A stretch of DNA of 64,000 bases from [Actinomadura] parvosata subsp. kistnae (lineage in GTDB: Bacteria; Actinomycetota; Actinomycetes; Streptosporangiales; Streptosporangiaceae): the NCBI RefSeq assembly GCF_900323885.1, contig NZ_OOHJ01000018.1:1785001-1849000 (forward strand), written 5' to 3'. Position numbers and translations under genes: made by a program. Positions 42,532 to 51,152 of this stretch are shown here, piece by piece. The notes below the pieces were generated by a model that did no database searches, was not told the origin of the DNA, and saw only the letters and a program-made list of their open reading frames with translations. Position 1 is the stretch's first letter. Each line of letters starts with the position of its first letter.

Positions 42532-43545
42532 GTGGCCAGTCCTGGCACCATCGACACTCGAGGCAGTGACTTCGCCCGACTAGCCCATCGTATTGCGGAC
42601 GCCGGTCTTCTCGACCGGCGTCCCTTTTATTACGCCATCCGGATGACCGTCGCGGCCGTCGCGTACGGCGGCGGCTGGGCCCTGTTCGCCTGGGTCGGCG
42701 ACTCCTGGTGGCAGCTCCTCGTCGCGGCCGTGCTGGCCGTGATCTTCACGCAGTTCGGCTTCCTGGCCCACGACCTGGGGCACCGCCAGGTGTTCAGGAC
42801 GCGCCGCCCCAGCGACGCGGCGGGCCTGATCCTCGGCAACCTCGCCATCGGCCTCGGCTGGGGCTGGTGGACGACCAAGCACAACAAGCACCACGCCAAT
42901 CCCAACCACGAGGACCACGACCCCGACGTGTCACCGGCGGTGATCGTCTGGTCGGAGGACCAGGTGGCCCGCAGCACCGGCCTGCCCCGCTTCATCGCCA
43001 AGTACCAGGCGTTCTGGTTCTTCCCGCTGCTCACGCTGGAGGCGTGGCACCTGCACGTGGCCAGCGTCAAGGCGCTGTTCCAGCCGACGGCCAAGCGGCG
43101 GGGCCTGGAGCTGGGCGCCCTGCTCGTCCACTTCGTGCTGTACTTCGGCGCGGTCTTCGCCGTGCTGCCGCCCGTCAAGGCGCTGCTGTTCCTGGTCGTG
43201 CACCAGGGTCTGTTCGGGGTCTACCTCGGCTGTACGTTCGCGCCGAACCACAAGGGCATGCCCGTGCTGACCAAGGAGGACAAGCTGGACTTTCTCCGCA
43301 AGCAGGTGCTGACCTCCCGCAACGTGCGCGGCAGCCTGTTCACCGACGTGGCGCTCGGCCAGCTCAACTACCAGATCGAGCACCACCTGTTCCCCAACAT
43401 GCCGGCCCCGAACCTGCGCAAGGCGCAGCCGATCGTCGAGCGTTACTGCCAGGAGATCGGCGTCGACTATCTCCAGACCGGGCTCGTCGAGTCGTACGGG
43501 CAGGCGTTGAGACATCTCCACCAGGTCGGCGCCGCGCTGCGCTGA
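42532..43545 (+). CDS. Membrane fatty-acid desaturase
   Basis: 337 residues from GTG 42532, with AAGGAG 6 bases upstream. Three His boxes typical of acyl-lipid desaturases are present: HDLGH, HNKHH and QIEHH (in NYQIEHHLFPNMP). There are about four to six membrane spans. The QxxHH third box is typical of the front-end/acyl-lipid group rather than soluble acyl-ACP enzymes. It introduces a double bond into membrane fatty acids using di-iron and O2, and likely adjusts membrane fluidity. Confidence 0.9.
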   Translation: MASPGTIDTRGSDFARLAHRIADAGLLDRRPFYYAIRMTVAAVAYGGGWALFAWVGDSWWQLLVAAVLAVIFTQFGFLAHDLGHRQVFRTRRPSDAAGLILGNLAIGLGWGWWTTKHNKHHANPNHEDHDPDVSPAVIVWSEDQVARSTGLPRFIAKYQAFWFFPLLTLEAWHLHVASVKALFQPTAKRRGLELGALLVHFVLYFGAVFAVLPPVKALLFLVVHQGLFGVYLGCTFAPNHKGMPVLTKEDKLDFLRKQVLTSRNVRGSLFTDVALGQLNYQIEHHLFPNMPAPNLRKAQPIVERYCQEIGVDYLQTGLVESYGQALRHLHQVGAALR

Positions 43546-43556
43546 CCTCCTTCTCC

Positions 43557-43579
43557 GGGCGCCCGCTCAATGGGCGCCC
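43557..43579. terminator. Bidirectional hairpin GGGCGCCC
   Basis: GGGCGCCC (43557-43564) and GGGCGCCC (43572-43579) pair over a 7-nt loop between the convergent desaturase and coiled-coil genes, overlapping the latter's last codons. Confidence 0.65.
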
Positions 43580-43788
43580 TCCTCCTTCTGCTTCTCCATC
43601 AACCGGTCACGGCGGCGTTCGAGCTCGGCGATCAGTTCGAGCTGCTCGTCCGACTGGCTGATCATCGCCGAGATCTCGATCTGGTCGGTCGCGCCCATGG
43701 TGCGGATCTGGTCGCGCATGTCCTTGTTCTCGGCTCGCAACCGGGCCAGGTCCTCTTCGACCTGCCGGATCTCGTCCTCAATGCTCAT
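43567..43788 (-). CDS. Small coiled-coil protein
   Basis: 73 residues: SIEDEIRQVEEDLARLRAEN, then KDMRDQIRTMG, a short hinge, and SDEQLELIAELERRRDRLMEKQKEE. Two long amphipathic helices with heptad Leu/Ile spacing predict a dimeric coiled coil. No membrane segment. Cytoplasmic, function unknown. The start faces the two-component kinase gene 69 bp away. Confidence 0.75.
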   Translation of the reverse strand: MSIEDEIRQVEEDLARLRAENKDMRDQIRTMGATDQIEISAMISQSDEQLELIAELERRRDRLMEKQKEEGAH

Positions 43789-43857
43789 GGAACGGCTCTA
43801 CCCAGAAGCGCCGCCGCGATTACCCGGGCCTGTCCGCGAACGTACAGAATGTGGGGC

Positions 43858-44985
43858 ATGCGCAGGCCCTCACCCAGCACGATCGTGTCCCTCGTGACCA
43901 TCGCCGCCGTGCTGGCCGGCTGCCTGCTGGCGCTGCGCGGCCCCGGCCGGCCCAACGTGCTGGACGTCGTGCTGCCCGCGATCGCCTGCGCCGCGCTGCT
44001 GGCGCGGCAGCGGTACCCGGTGGCGGCGCTGATCGTGATGACGGTGTCGGTGGCCGCCTACTACCCGTACGCGGGGCTCGACGGGCCGGTCATCGTGATG
44101 CTCTTCATCGCCTTCTACACGGCGGCCGACCGCGGGCATCTGACCGCGGCCATCGCCACGGGGGCGGCGGCGCTGCTCGCCATGGGCATCGGGGAGACGG
44201 GCGCGACCAGGCACGTCGACGACAGCATGTTCATGATGATCACCGGCTGGGTGGTGGCGTCCATCGCGTTCGGCGGGGTGACCCGCAACCGGCGGGCGTA
44301 CCTGTCGGAGGCCCGGCAGCACGCGCTCGACGCCCTGCTCACCAAGGAGGAGGAGGCCCGGCGGAGGGCCAGCGAGGAGCGGCTGCGCATCGCCAGGGAG
44401 CTGCACGACGTGCTCGGGCACAACATCTCCATGATCAACGTGCAGGCGTCGGCGGCGCTGCACGGCATCAGGAAGCGGCCAGAGGAGGCCGAGGCGGCGC
44501 TGCGTACGATCAAGGAGACCAGCAAGGAGACGCTGCGCGAGCTGCGGACCACGCTGGGGGTGCTGCGCCAGGTGGACGAGGACGCGCCGGTCGCGCCGGC
44601 CGACAGCCTGGCACGAGTGGACGCGCTGGTCGCCGCGTCGGGGCTGAAGGTGCGTACGGACCTGTCCGGGCCGCTCGACGCCCTGCCGACCGAGGTGGAC
44701 CTGGCCGCCGCCCGCATCGTCAGGGAGGCGCTGACGAACGTGTCCCGCCATTCGGGCACCGACCAGGCCACGCTCACAATCACCCACAAGTCCGGAAATA
44801 TCATCGTCACCGTGGAGGACGACGGGCCCGGCGCCACGTACGACGGGGGCAGCGGCTTCGGAATCCAGGGCATGCGCGAGCGCGCGACCGCGCTCGGCGG
44901 CACCCTGGAGGCCGGCCCGCGCCCCGAAGGCGGCTTCCGCGTCACCGCCCGCCTGCCACTGAACCAGCCGACGAACGGGGCTTGA
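43858..44985 (+). CDS. NarL-family sensor histidine kinase
   Basis: 375 residues. About five N-terminal membrane spans (residues 8-145) precede a linker helix and HisKA_3 with phospho-acceptor His in IARELHDVLGHNISMI. The HATPase end contains REALTNVSRHSG, VEDDGPGATYDGG and GIQGMRERATALGG. The stop overlaps the response regulator start (TGATG), so the two are a coupled pair. Short extracellular loops suggest a membrane-embedded signal as in other actinobacterial DesK/LiaS-like sensors. Confidence 0.93.
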   Translation: MRRPSPSTIVSLVTIAAVLAGCLLALRGPGRPNVLDVVLPAIACAALLARQRYPVAALIVMTVSVAAYYPYAGLDGPVIVMLFIAFYTAADRGHLTAAIATGAAALLAMGIGETGATRHVDDSMFMMITGWVVASIAFGGVTRNRRAYLSEARQHALDALLTKEEEARRRASEERLRIARELHDVLGHNISMINVQASAALHGIRKRPEEAEAALRTIKETSKETLRELRTTLGVLRQVDEDAPVAPADSLARVDALVAASGLKVRTDLSGPLDALPTEVDLAAARIVREALTNVSRHSGTDQATLTITHKSGNIIVTVEDDGPGATYDGGSGFGIQGMRERATALGGTLEAGPRPEGGFRVTARLPLNQPTNGA

Positions 44986-45653
44986 TGATCCGCGTACTGC
45001 TCGCCGACGACCAGACCCTGGTCCGCGCCGGGTTCCGGTCCATCCTCAGCGACGAGGACGACATCGAGGTGGTGGCCGAGGCCGCCAACGGCGCGGAGGC
45101 GGTCGCCCGGGCCCGCGAGCACCGGCCCGACGTGGTGCTCATGGACATCCGCATGCCGGAGCTCGACGGCCTGGAGGCCACCCGCCGCATCGCGGGCGAC
45201 CCGGCGCTGGACGGCGTCAAGGTGATCATCCTGACCACGTTCGACCTCGACGACTACGTCTACGGCGCGCTGCGGGCGGGCGCCGGCGGCTTCCTGGTCA
45301 AGGACACCGAGCCGGCCGAGCTGATCCACGCCGTCCGCGTCGTGGCCAGAGGCGACGCGCTGATCGCACCGTCGATCACGCGGCGGCTGATCGCCGAGTT
45401 CGCCGGCCGGGTGAAGCGGCCGGAGCCGGGCCCCGAGCTGAACGCGCTCACCGAGCGGGAGCGCGAGGTCATGGCGCTCGTGGCGGGCGGCCTGTCCAAC
45501 GACGAGATCGCGGCCCGCCTCGTGCTCAGCCCGGCCACGGCGAAGACGCACGTCAGCCGGATCATGACCAAGCTGCGCGTGCGCGACAGGGCGCAGCTCG
45601 TCGTCATCGCGTACGAGGCCGGCATGATCACCCCAGGCTGGCTTACTCCCTGA
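44985..45653 (+). CDS. NarL/LuxR response regulator
   Basis: 222 residues. Receiver domain with acidic pocket DD at 8-9, phospho-acceptor D54 in VVLMDIRMPELDG, a conserved Thr in ILTTFD and Lys in FLVKDTEP. The LuxR helix-turn-helix is at about 155-215 (LTEREREVMALVAGGLSNDEIAARLVLSPATAKTHVSRIM). Partner of the kinase immediately upstream; targets unknown. Confidence 0.95.
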   Translation: MIRVLLADDQTLVRAGFRSILSDEDDIEVVAEAANGAEAVARAREHRPDVVLMDIRMPELDGLEATRRIAGDPALDGVKVIILTTFDLDDYVYGALRAGAGGFLVKDTEPAELIHAVRVVARGDALIAPSITRRLIAEFAGRVKRPEPGPELNALTEREREVMALVAGGLSNDEIAARLVLSPATAKTHVSRIMTKLRVRDRAQLVVIAYEAGMITPGWLTP

Positions 45654-45750
45654 GTGGTACGCCGGAGGGCTTCGTGCTACCGGGGATGTAAGGCGGGTGC
45701 ACGCGCCGGCATGACGCGGCGGGCGCAACCGTACCGGGAGGGTCTGCGGT

Positions 45751-47001
45751 ATGGACATCGTGGACCTCGCCCGCCTGCAGTTCGCGCTCACCGCGGGCGC
45801 GCACTTCCTGTTCGTGGCGCTGACGCTCGGGCTGGCGACCCTGGTCGCCGTCGTCCAGACCCGCGCCACCTTCAGCGGCGACCCCGTGCACCTGCGGATG
45901 ACCCGGTTCTGGGGCCAGCTCTACATCATCAACTACGCGATGGGCATCGTCACGGGGCTCGTGATGGAGTTCCAGCTCGGGCTGTCGTGGAGCGGGCTGA
46001 CGGAGTACGCGGGCGACGTGTTCGGCTCGGCGCTGGCCATCGAGACGCTGGTGGCGTTCTTCGTCGAGTCCACGTTCCTGGGCCTGTGGATCTTCGGCTG
46101 GGACAAGCTGAACCGGTGGGCGCACCTCGCGCTGATCTGGGGGGTGACGCTCACCGCGTACGCGTCGGCGTTCTGGATCATGGTGGCCAACGGCTTCCTG
46201 CAGCACCCGGTCGGGCACGTGCTGGAGAACGGGCGGCTGCGGCTGACCGACTTCGGCGCCATGGTGGCCAACCCGGCGGCGCAGGTGGCGTTCGGGCACG
46301 TGCTGTCGGGGGCGATGGTCGTCGGCGGCTTCTTCATGGCCGGGGTGAGCGCGTACCACCTGCGCAAGCGCACCGCCGAGCAGGACGTGTTCCGCAAGTC
46401 GCTGCGGATCGGGATCGGCCTGGCACTGCCCGGCCTGTTCGTGACGGCGACGTTCGGCGGCATCGGGTTCCAGACGCTGCAGCCGACGAAGGCCGCCGCG
46501 TGGGTGAACAACACCGAGCGGCTGGCCGCCGCGCAGGCCGAGATGGTGGCCAGGCTCGGGCCGGGCGACTACCTGCCGCCCGCGGGCGCGGTGCAGGCGG
46601 GCGGCATCACGATGCTGACGTTGTTCGCCGTCATGCTGTTCGTGGCCGCGCCGAGCTTCCTGCTCATGCTGATCCGGCCGGTGGTGCACCGCTTCCGGCT
46701 CTGGCACTGGCTGCTGACACTGATGATCCCGGTCCCGTTCGTCACCATGCTGGCCGGCTGGGTGTTTCGCGAGATGGGCCGGCAGCCGTGGGCCGTGTAC
46801 GGGCTGCTGCGCACGTCCGACGCCATGTCGCCGGTGACGTGGAGCCAGATGGTCTTCTCGCTGGCCGGGTTCGTCACGGTGTTCGCAGCCCTGATCGCCG
46901 TCAACTACTGGCTGCTGGCCCGGCAGGCCAGGCGCGGGCCCGGCGCGGTGGCGCTCGGCGACCGGCCGGTGGACGTGCCCGTTCCCGCTCCTACCTTCTG
47001 A
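45751..47001 (+). CDS. cydA: Cytochrome bd-type oxidase subunit I, short form
   Basis: 416 residues, roughly 20% shorter than E. coli CydA because the quinol-binding Q-loop is shortened. The haem ligand His lies in TAGAHFLFVALTLG (residue 18), and haem-pocket motifs INYAMGIVTGLVMEFQ and FGHVLSGAMVVGGFF are present. The signature GRQPW occurs in FREMGRQPWAVYGLLRT. GGGAGGG 8 bases before the ATG. It oxidises quinol and reduces O2 in the membrane. Followed 12 bp later by subunit II; no cydC or cydD follows. Confidence 0.92.
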   Translation: MDIVDLARLQFALTAGAHFLFVALTLGLATLVAVVQTRATFSGDPVHLRMTRFWGQLYIINYAMGIVTGLVMEFQLGLSWSGLTEYAGDVFGSALAIETLVAFFVESTFLGLWIFGWDKLNRWAHLALIWGVTLTAYASAFWIMVANGFLQHPVGHVLENGRLRLTDFGAMVANPAAQVAFGHVLSGAMVVGGFFMAGVSAYHLRKRTAEQDVFRKSLRIGIGLALPGLFVTATFGGIGFQTLQPTKAAAWVNNTERLAAAQAEMVARLGPGDYLPPAGAVQAGGITMLTLFAVMLFVAAPSFLLMLIRPVVHRFRLWHWLLTLMIPVPFVTMLAGWVFREMGRQPWAVYGLLRTSDAMSPVTWSQMVFSLAGFVTVFAALIAVNYWLLARQARRGPGAVALGDRPVDVPVPAPTF

Positions 47002-47013
47002 GGGACGCTTGTC

Positions 47014-47754
47014 ATGGAGATCTTCATTCTGGGCTTCTTCGCGATCGGGTATCTGGTGCTGGCCGGGGCCGACATCGGGGTCGGCATGGCGCTGCCGTAC
47101 CTGGGGCGGTCGGCGGGCGAGCGGCGCGAGGTGATCGCCGCGATCGCGCCGTTCTTCCTCGGCAACGAGGTGTGGCTGGTCGCCACGGCCGGCGTGCTGG
47201 CCGGACTGTTCCCCCGGCTGGAGGGCGAGCTACTGCACGGCAACCACACCGTGGTCGTGACGCTGCTGCTGGCCTGGGTCGTGCGCGACATGGGGCTGTG
47301 GCTGCGCGGGCGCGTCCCGGGGGCGCGCTGGCAGGCGTTCTGGGACGGCGCGATCGTGGCCGGGAGCTGGGGGCTGGCGCTGAGCTGGGGCGCGCTGCTG
47401 GCCCACGTGCTGCTCGGCATCGAGGGGCCGGTGGCGCTGCTCGCCGCGCTCGTGCCGGCCGCGTTGTTCGCCACGCACGGGCTGACGTTCGCGGCGCTGC
47501 GGCTGCGCGGCGCGCTGCGGGCACGGGCGGCGGTGCTCGCGGGCGGGGCCGGCGAGGGCCGCACGTACGCGCTCACCTCGGCGGCGCTGGTGGTCGTGGC
47601 GGTGCTGGCCGGGCTCCGGCTGCCGCTGGAGCCCGGCACGTCGGGGCCGCTGCTGGTGCCGGTCGTCCTCACCCTGATCCCGTTCCTGGTGGCGGCGCAG
47701 GCGTGGGTGTGGTGGACGTTCCGGCACCGGGTGAGCGGGCCCTCCTACCTCTGA
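47014..47754 (+). CDS. cydB: Cytochrome bd-type oxidase subunit II, unusually short
   Basis: 246 residues against about 330-380 in most CydB proteins. The start MEIFILGFFAIGYLVLAGADIGVGMALPYLG and APFFLGNEVWLVATAGVLAGLFP are clear CydB signatures. About seven spans are seen instead of eight or nine, ending with AQAWVWWTFRHRVSG. The reading frame looks clean, so this is a compact form rather than an obvious truncation. Its last 43 bases are tandemly duplicated just beyond the stop. Confidence 0.88.
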   Translation: MEIFILGFFAIGYLVLAGADIGVGMALPYLGRSAGERREVIAAIAPFFLGNEVWLVATAGVLAGLFPRLEGELLHGNHTVVVTLLLAWVVRDMGLWLRGRVPGARWQAFWDGAIVAGSWGLALSWGALLAHVLLGIEGPVALLAALVPAALFATHGLTFAALRLRGALRARAAVLAGGAGEGRTYALTSAALVVVAVLAGLRLPLEPGTSGPLLVPVVLTLIPFLVAAQAWVWWTFRHRVSGPSYL

Positions 47755-47797
47755 GTGGACGTTCCGGCGCCGAGTGAGCGGGCCCTCCTCCCTCTGA
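47712..47797. repeat. 43-bp tandem duplication of the cydB end
   Basis: Bases 47712-47754, including the cydB stop, are repeated at 47755-47797 with three mismatches; the second copy also ends CTCTGA and touches the stop of the convergent nucleotidase gene. The duplicate lies out of the coding frame of both genes. Confidence 0.88.
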
Positions 47798-49552
47798 CTA
47801 GAAGAGCGGCGCCCCGTCCCTGGTGAGCTTCCAGTTGGCGGCGGCGAAGCCGGCCGGGTCGATGGTGCCCTGGGCGGTGGCGTACTCGATGAGCGCCTGC
47901 CGGATCTCCACCTGCGCGTTGTAGAGCACGGGGGCGGTGGTGACGTGCGGGAAGCCGCCGCCGCCCGACTGCCGGTAGTTGTTGATCGCGACCACGAACT
48001 CCTTGTCCGCCGGGATCGGCGCGCCGTCATAGGTCAGGTTCGCGATCCGCTGTCCGACCGGCTTGGCCACGTCGATGTCGTACGAGACGCCGGCGAGCTG
48101 GTCGTAATTGTAGTCCGGCGTGTTGCCGGCGTTCGTCAGCTTGGCGACGTCCACCGGGTCGCCGGGGGCGAGCTGGTTGAAGTACTTGGCGGAGTACTCC
48201 AGGTAGTCCTTGATCTGGGCACCGGTCAGCTTGACCGCCAGGAGGGTGTTGTCGTAGACGTACAGGCCGGCCACGTCCCTGACCCGGACGTCACCGGCGG
48301 GGAAGACGGCGCTGCGGCTGAACGGCGCGGCGATCGACAGCACCGGCAGCGTGTTGTCCGGCAGCGCCTGCTTGACCGTCTCGATCTGCACGTGCTGGAT
48401 GTAGTCGAGGATCGGCGTGTCCTTGTACGGCGACTCGGCCGCCGAGAGCTCCTGCGCCGACTTGGCGACGACCTTGTTGACGTAGCCGACCGTGGTGTCG
48501 TGCTGCGGCTTCAGCAGTGTCACGATCTTCGGGTCCTCGGGGACCGTGTTCGTGTTGAGCGTGGTGGACGACTTGCTCGTCACCACCCACCGGCCGCGCT
48601 GCTTGGTGAGCTGGAAGTCCAGCCGCGACAGGCGCTGGCCCCACTTGCCCGGCTCGGTGAGCAGCACCTGCTTGCCGGTGGCCTTGTTCGTCACGAACCG
48701 CTGGGCGACCTCGTTGTGCGCGTGCCCGAACAGCACCGCGTCGATGCCCGGCACCTGCTCGGCCACCATCGCCGAGGCGTTCTCCACCGGCAGGTCACCG
48801 CCGTAGGAGGACATGCCGTTGTCGCCGGCGTGCGCGGTCACGACGACCACGTCCGCGCCGAGGCCCCGGATGACCGGCACCCACTTCTTCGCCGACTCGA
48901 CGAGGTCGGTGAAGCGCAGCTTGCCCTCGACGTTCGCCTTGTCCCAGATGGCCACGCCCGGGTTCGTCAGGCCGAGCACGCCCACCTTGATCGGCTGCTC
49001 GCCCTTGACCTTCATCGTCTTGATCACGAACGGCTTGTACGCGGGCAGCCCCGACCGGTCGCGGACCGCGTTCGCGGCCAGCACCGGGGCCTTCATCTGG
49101 TCGATCCAGGTGGCCAGCAGCGGCAGACCGTAGTTGAACTCGTGGTTGCCCAGCGTCACCGCGTCGTACCCGATGGCGTTCATGGCCTTGGCCATCGGGT
49201 GGGTCTCGCCGGTCTCGGTGATCGGCTCGACCTTGGCGTAGTAGTACGCCAGCGGGGTGCCCTGGATCGTGTCGCCCGAGTCGAACAGCAGCGTGTGGTC
49301 CGCCCCGCGCTCGGCCCTGATCCGGTTGACCAGCGAGGACACCTTGGCCAGGCCGACGTGGTTGCCCTGGCTGTCGGCGTAGGCGGCGTCCTTGAAGTAG
49401 TCCCAGTTGAGGGCGTTGCTGTGAAGGTCGGACGTGCCCATGACCGTGACCGTGACCGTTTTCGCCGGCGCGGCGGCCTGCGCGGGGAGTGCCGCCAGGG
49501 CCAGCACGCTGGTCGCGGCGGCCCCGGCGAGGGCGAGCTTCATGGTCTGCAT
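47798..49552 (-). CDS. Secreted 5'-nucleotidase / 2',3'-cyclic phosphodiesterase
   Basis: 584 residues with a signal peptide ending near LPAQA-A (residue 27). Metallophosphatase motifs GTSDLHSN, DSGDTIQGTP, GNHEFNYG, TAHAGD and GHAHNE supply the di-metal centre. The C-terminal 5'-nucleotidase domain (from about 360) closes with INNYRQSGGGGFP, which stacks the base. It releases nucleosides and phosphate from external nucleotides. No Pho box was evident before it. ATG 49543 is an alternative start. Confidence 0.93.
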   Translation of the reverse strand: MQTMKLALAGAAATSVLALAALPAQAAAPAKTVTVTVMGTSDLHSNALNWDYFKDAAYADSQGNHVGLAKVSSLVNRIRAERGADHTLLFDSGDTIQGTPLAYYYAKVEPITETGETHPMAKAMNAIGYDAVTLGNHEFNYGLPLLATWIDQMKAPVLAANAVRDRSGLPAYKPFVIKTMKVKGEQPIKVGVLGLTNPGVAIWDKANVEGKLRFTDLVESAKKWVPVIRGLGADVVVVTAHAGDNGMSSYGGDLPVENASAMVAEQVPGIDAVLFGHAHNEVAQRFVTNKATGKQVLLTEPGKWGQRLSRLDFQLTKQRGRWVVTSKSSTTLNTNTVPEDPKIVTLLKPQHDTTVGYVNKVVAKSAQELSAAESPYKDTPILDYIQHVQIETVKQALPDNTLPVLSIAAPFSRSAVFPAGDVRVRDVAGLYVYDNTLLAVKLTGAQIKDYLEYSAKYFNQLAPGDPVDVAKLTNAGNTPDYNYDQLAGVSYDIDVAKPVGQRIANLTYDGAPIPADKEFVVAINNYRQSGGGGFPHVTTAPVLYNAQVEIRQALIEYATAQGTIDPAGFAAANWKLTRDGAPLF

Positions 49553-49576
49553 GGTGCGGACAGTAACTTGGACAAA

Positions 49577-50344
49577 TCACTCATTGGTCACGCGAGTGAT
49601 GAAATCCCTGATCAATGCCGTGACTTCCGCGGGGCGCTCGTGCAGGACGACGTGGCCGCTGTCCAGCTCGGCGTACTCGCTACCGGGGATGGCCGCGTGC
49701 AGCGCGCGGGCGTGCTCGACCGGGATCAGGTGGTCCTGGGTGTTGCCGATGACCAGCGTCGGAGCGGTGATCCTCGGCAGCAGGTCCCTGATGTCCACGC
49801 GCAGGTCCAGCTCGATCTGGCGCACGGTGCCGCGCGGCGGCTCGCCCGCCATCAGGGTCTTCGCGCCCACCGAGCTGACGAACCCCGGGCTGAACGCCAC
49901 GAGCGGCCCGTACGCGGCGAAGCTCTCCGGGTCGGTGGCGGCCAGCCGCGCCCACGTCCGCAGGCCCAGCTCCAGCCGCGAGTCCGCCAGGTGCGTCCAC
50001 CCGGCGATCAGCACCAGCCGCCTGACCAGCTCGGGCCGCTCGGCGGCGACCTTGGCCGCCACGGCGGCGCCCAGCGAGAACCCGACCAGGTCGGACGGCT
50101 CCTCGAACGCGGCGGCCACCTGCCCGGCCAGCAGGTCGAGCGTGAGGTCGCCGCCCGGGTCGAAGGTTCGCCCGCTGCCCGCGTAGTCGGGGGTGATGAC
50201 CGTGCGCAGGTCGGCCAGGCCGGGGACGAGGTGGGCGTAGTTGGTGACGGCGTCGCCGCCGGTGCCGTGCACCATGACCAGGCCGGGCCCGCTGCCCGCC
50301 CGGTGGTAGTGGACGGTGCCGCCGTCGTAGGTGACCGTGGGCAT
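49577..50344 (-). CDS. Alpha/beta hydrolase
   Basis: 255 residues from ATG 50344 with GAGGAG 9 bases upstream. Oxyanion HGTGGDAV, nucleophile Ser in DLVGFSLGAAVA, Asp in VIGNTQDHLIP and His in LDSGHVVLHE complete the triad. No lid large enough to predict a substrate. Likely an esterase or haloperoxidase-like enzyme. Cotranscribed with the SDR gene 14 bp upstream and probably under the divergent TetR. Confidence 0.88.
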   Translation of the reverse strand: MPTVTYDGGTVHYHRAGSGPGLVMVHGTGGDAVTNYAHLVPGLADLRTVITPDYAGSGRTFDPGGDLTLDLLAGQVAAAFEEPSDLVGFSLGAAVAAKVAAERPELVRRLVLIAGWTHLADSRLELGLRTWARLAATDPESFAAYGPLVAFSPGFVSSVGAKTLMAGEPPRGTVRQIELDLRVDIRDLLPRITAPTLVIGNTQDHLIPVEHARALHAAIPGSEYAELDSGHVVLHERPAEVTALIRDFITRVTNE

Positions 50345-50358
50345 GTCTTTCTTGCTCC

Positions 50359-51084
50359 TCAGAGGTTTCCGCCGCCGGTGGCGTCGAGGGTGGTGCCGGT
50401 GACGAAGGCGGCGTCGGGCGAGACGGCGAAGGCGACGACGCCCGCGATCTCGTCCACGTGGCCGACGCGGTTGACCGCGTGCCTGCTCGCCGCGTACGCC
50501 TGCGCCTCGGGGTCGCCGCGCAGCCAATCGGCGTTGGTGTCGGTGTCGATGATGCCGGGCGCGACGTCGTTGACCGTGATGCCGCGCGGGCCCAGCTCCT
50601 TGGCCAGGGCCAGCGTGAACGTGCGCACCGCGCCCTTGCTCATCGCGTACGCGATGCCTTCGGGGAAGGCGATGCGGGTCGCGCCCGAGGTGATGTTGAC
50701 GATCCTGCCGCCGTCGGGGATCAGCGGCAGCACCTGCTGGGTGAGGAAGAACAGGCCCTCGACGTTGACCGCGAAGACCCGGGCCCAGCCGTCCCGGGTG
50801 ACCTGCGCGATGGGCTGGGGCAGGCCGACCCCGGCGTTGTTGACCAGCACGTCGAGCACGTCCGTCTCGGCCCTGACCCGCTGCGCGAGCGCGGTGACCT
50901 CCTCGGGCACGCCGAGGTCGGCGCGCACCGCGACCGCGTTCGGGCCGATCAGGTCCACGACCTCCTGGGCGGCTTCGGCGTCCCTGGCGTAGTTCACGAT
51001 CACGCGGAACCCGTCCTTGGCCAGGCGTAGCGCGATCGCGCGGCCGATTCCCCTGCTCGCGCCCGTGACGAGGGCAGTCTTCAT
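50359..51084 (-). CDS. Short-chain dehydrogenase/reductase
   Basis: 241 residues. Cofactor motif TGASRGIG, NNAGVG, catalytic Ser in NITSGATRI and Tyr-x-x-x-Lys in AYAMSKG are intact. VNYARDAEAAQ after beta2 points to NADP(H), as in FabG-like members. First gene of the SDR-hydrolase operon, with AAAGG before the ATG. Divergent from a TetR across an inverted repeat. The hydrolase partner suggests a degradative or detoxifying step. Confidence 0.9.
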   Translation of the reverse strand: MKTALVTGASRGIGRAIALRLAKDGFRVIVNYARDAEAAQEVVDLIGPNAVAVRADLGVPEEVTALAQRVRAETDVLDVLVNNAGVGLPQPIAQVTRDGWARVFAVNVEGLFFLTQQVLPLIPDGGRIVNITSGATRIAFPEGIAYAMSKGAVRTFTLALAKELGPRGITVNDVAPGIIDTDTNADWLRGDPEAQAYAASRHAVNRVGHVDEIAGVVAFAVSPDAAFVTGTTLDATGGGNL

Positions 51085-51102
51085 CGCTGTGCAACCTTTC
51101 TT

Positions 51103-51141
51103 TAGTGATCGCTACAGAAACCATAACATAGCGATCGCTAT
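51103..51141. promoter_or_regulatory. TetR operator pair
   Basis: ATAGCGATCGCTAT (51128-51141) is a perfect 14-bp palindrome 11 bp before tetR. TAGTGATCGCTA (51103-51114) is a second copy with one mismatched base pair, next to the SDR start. The two are about 26 bp apart. Confidence 0.8.
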
Positions 51142-51152
51142 AGAATGGGCGC

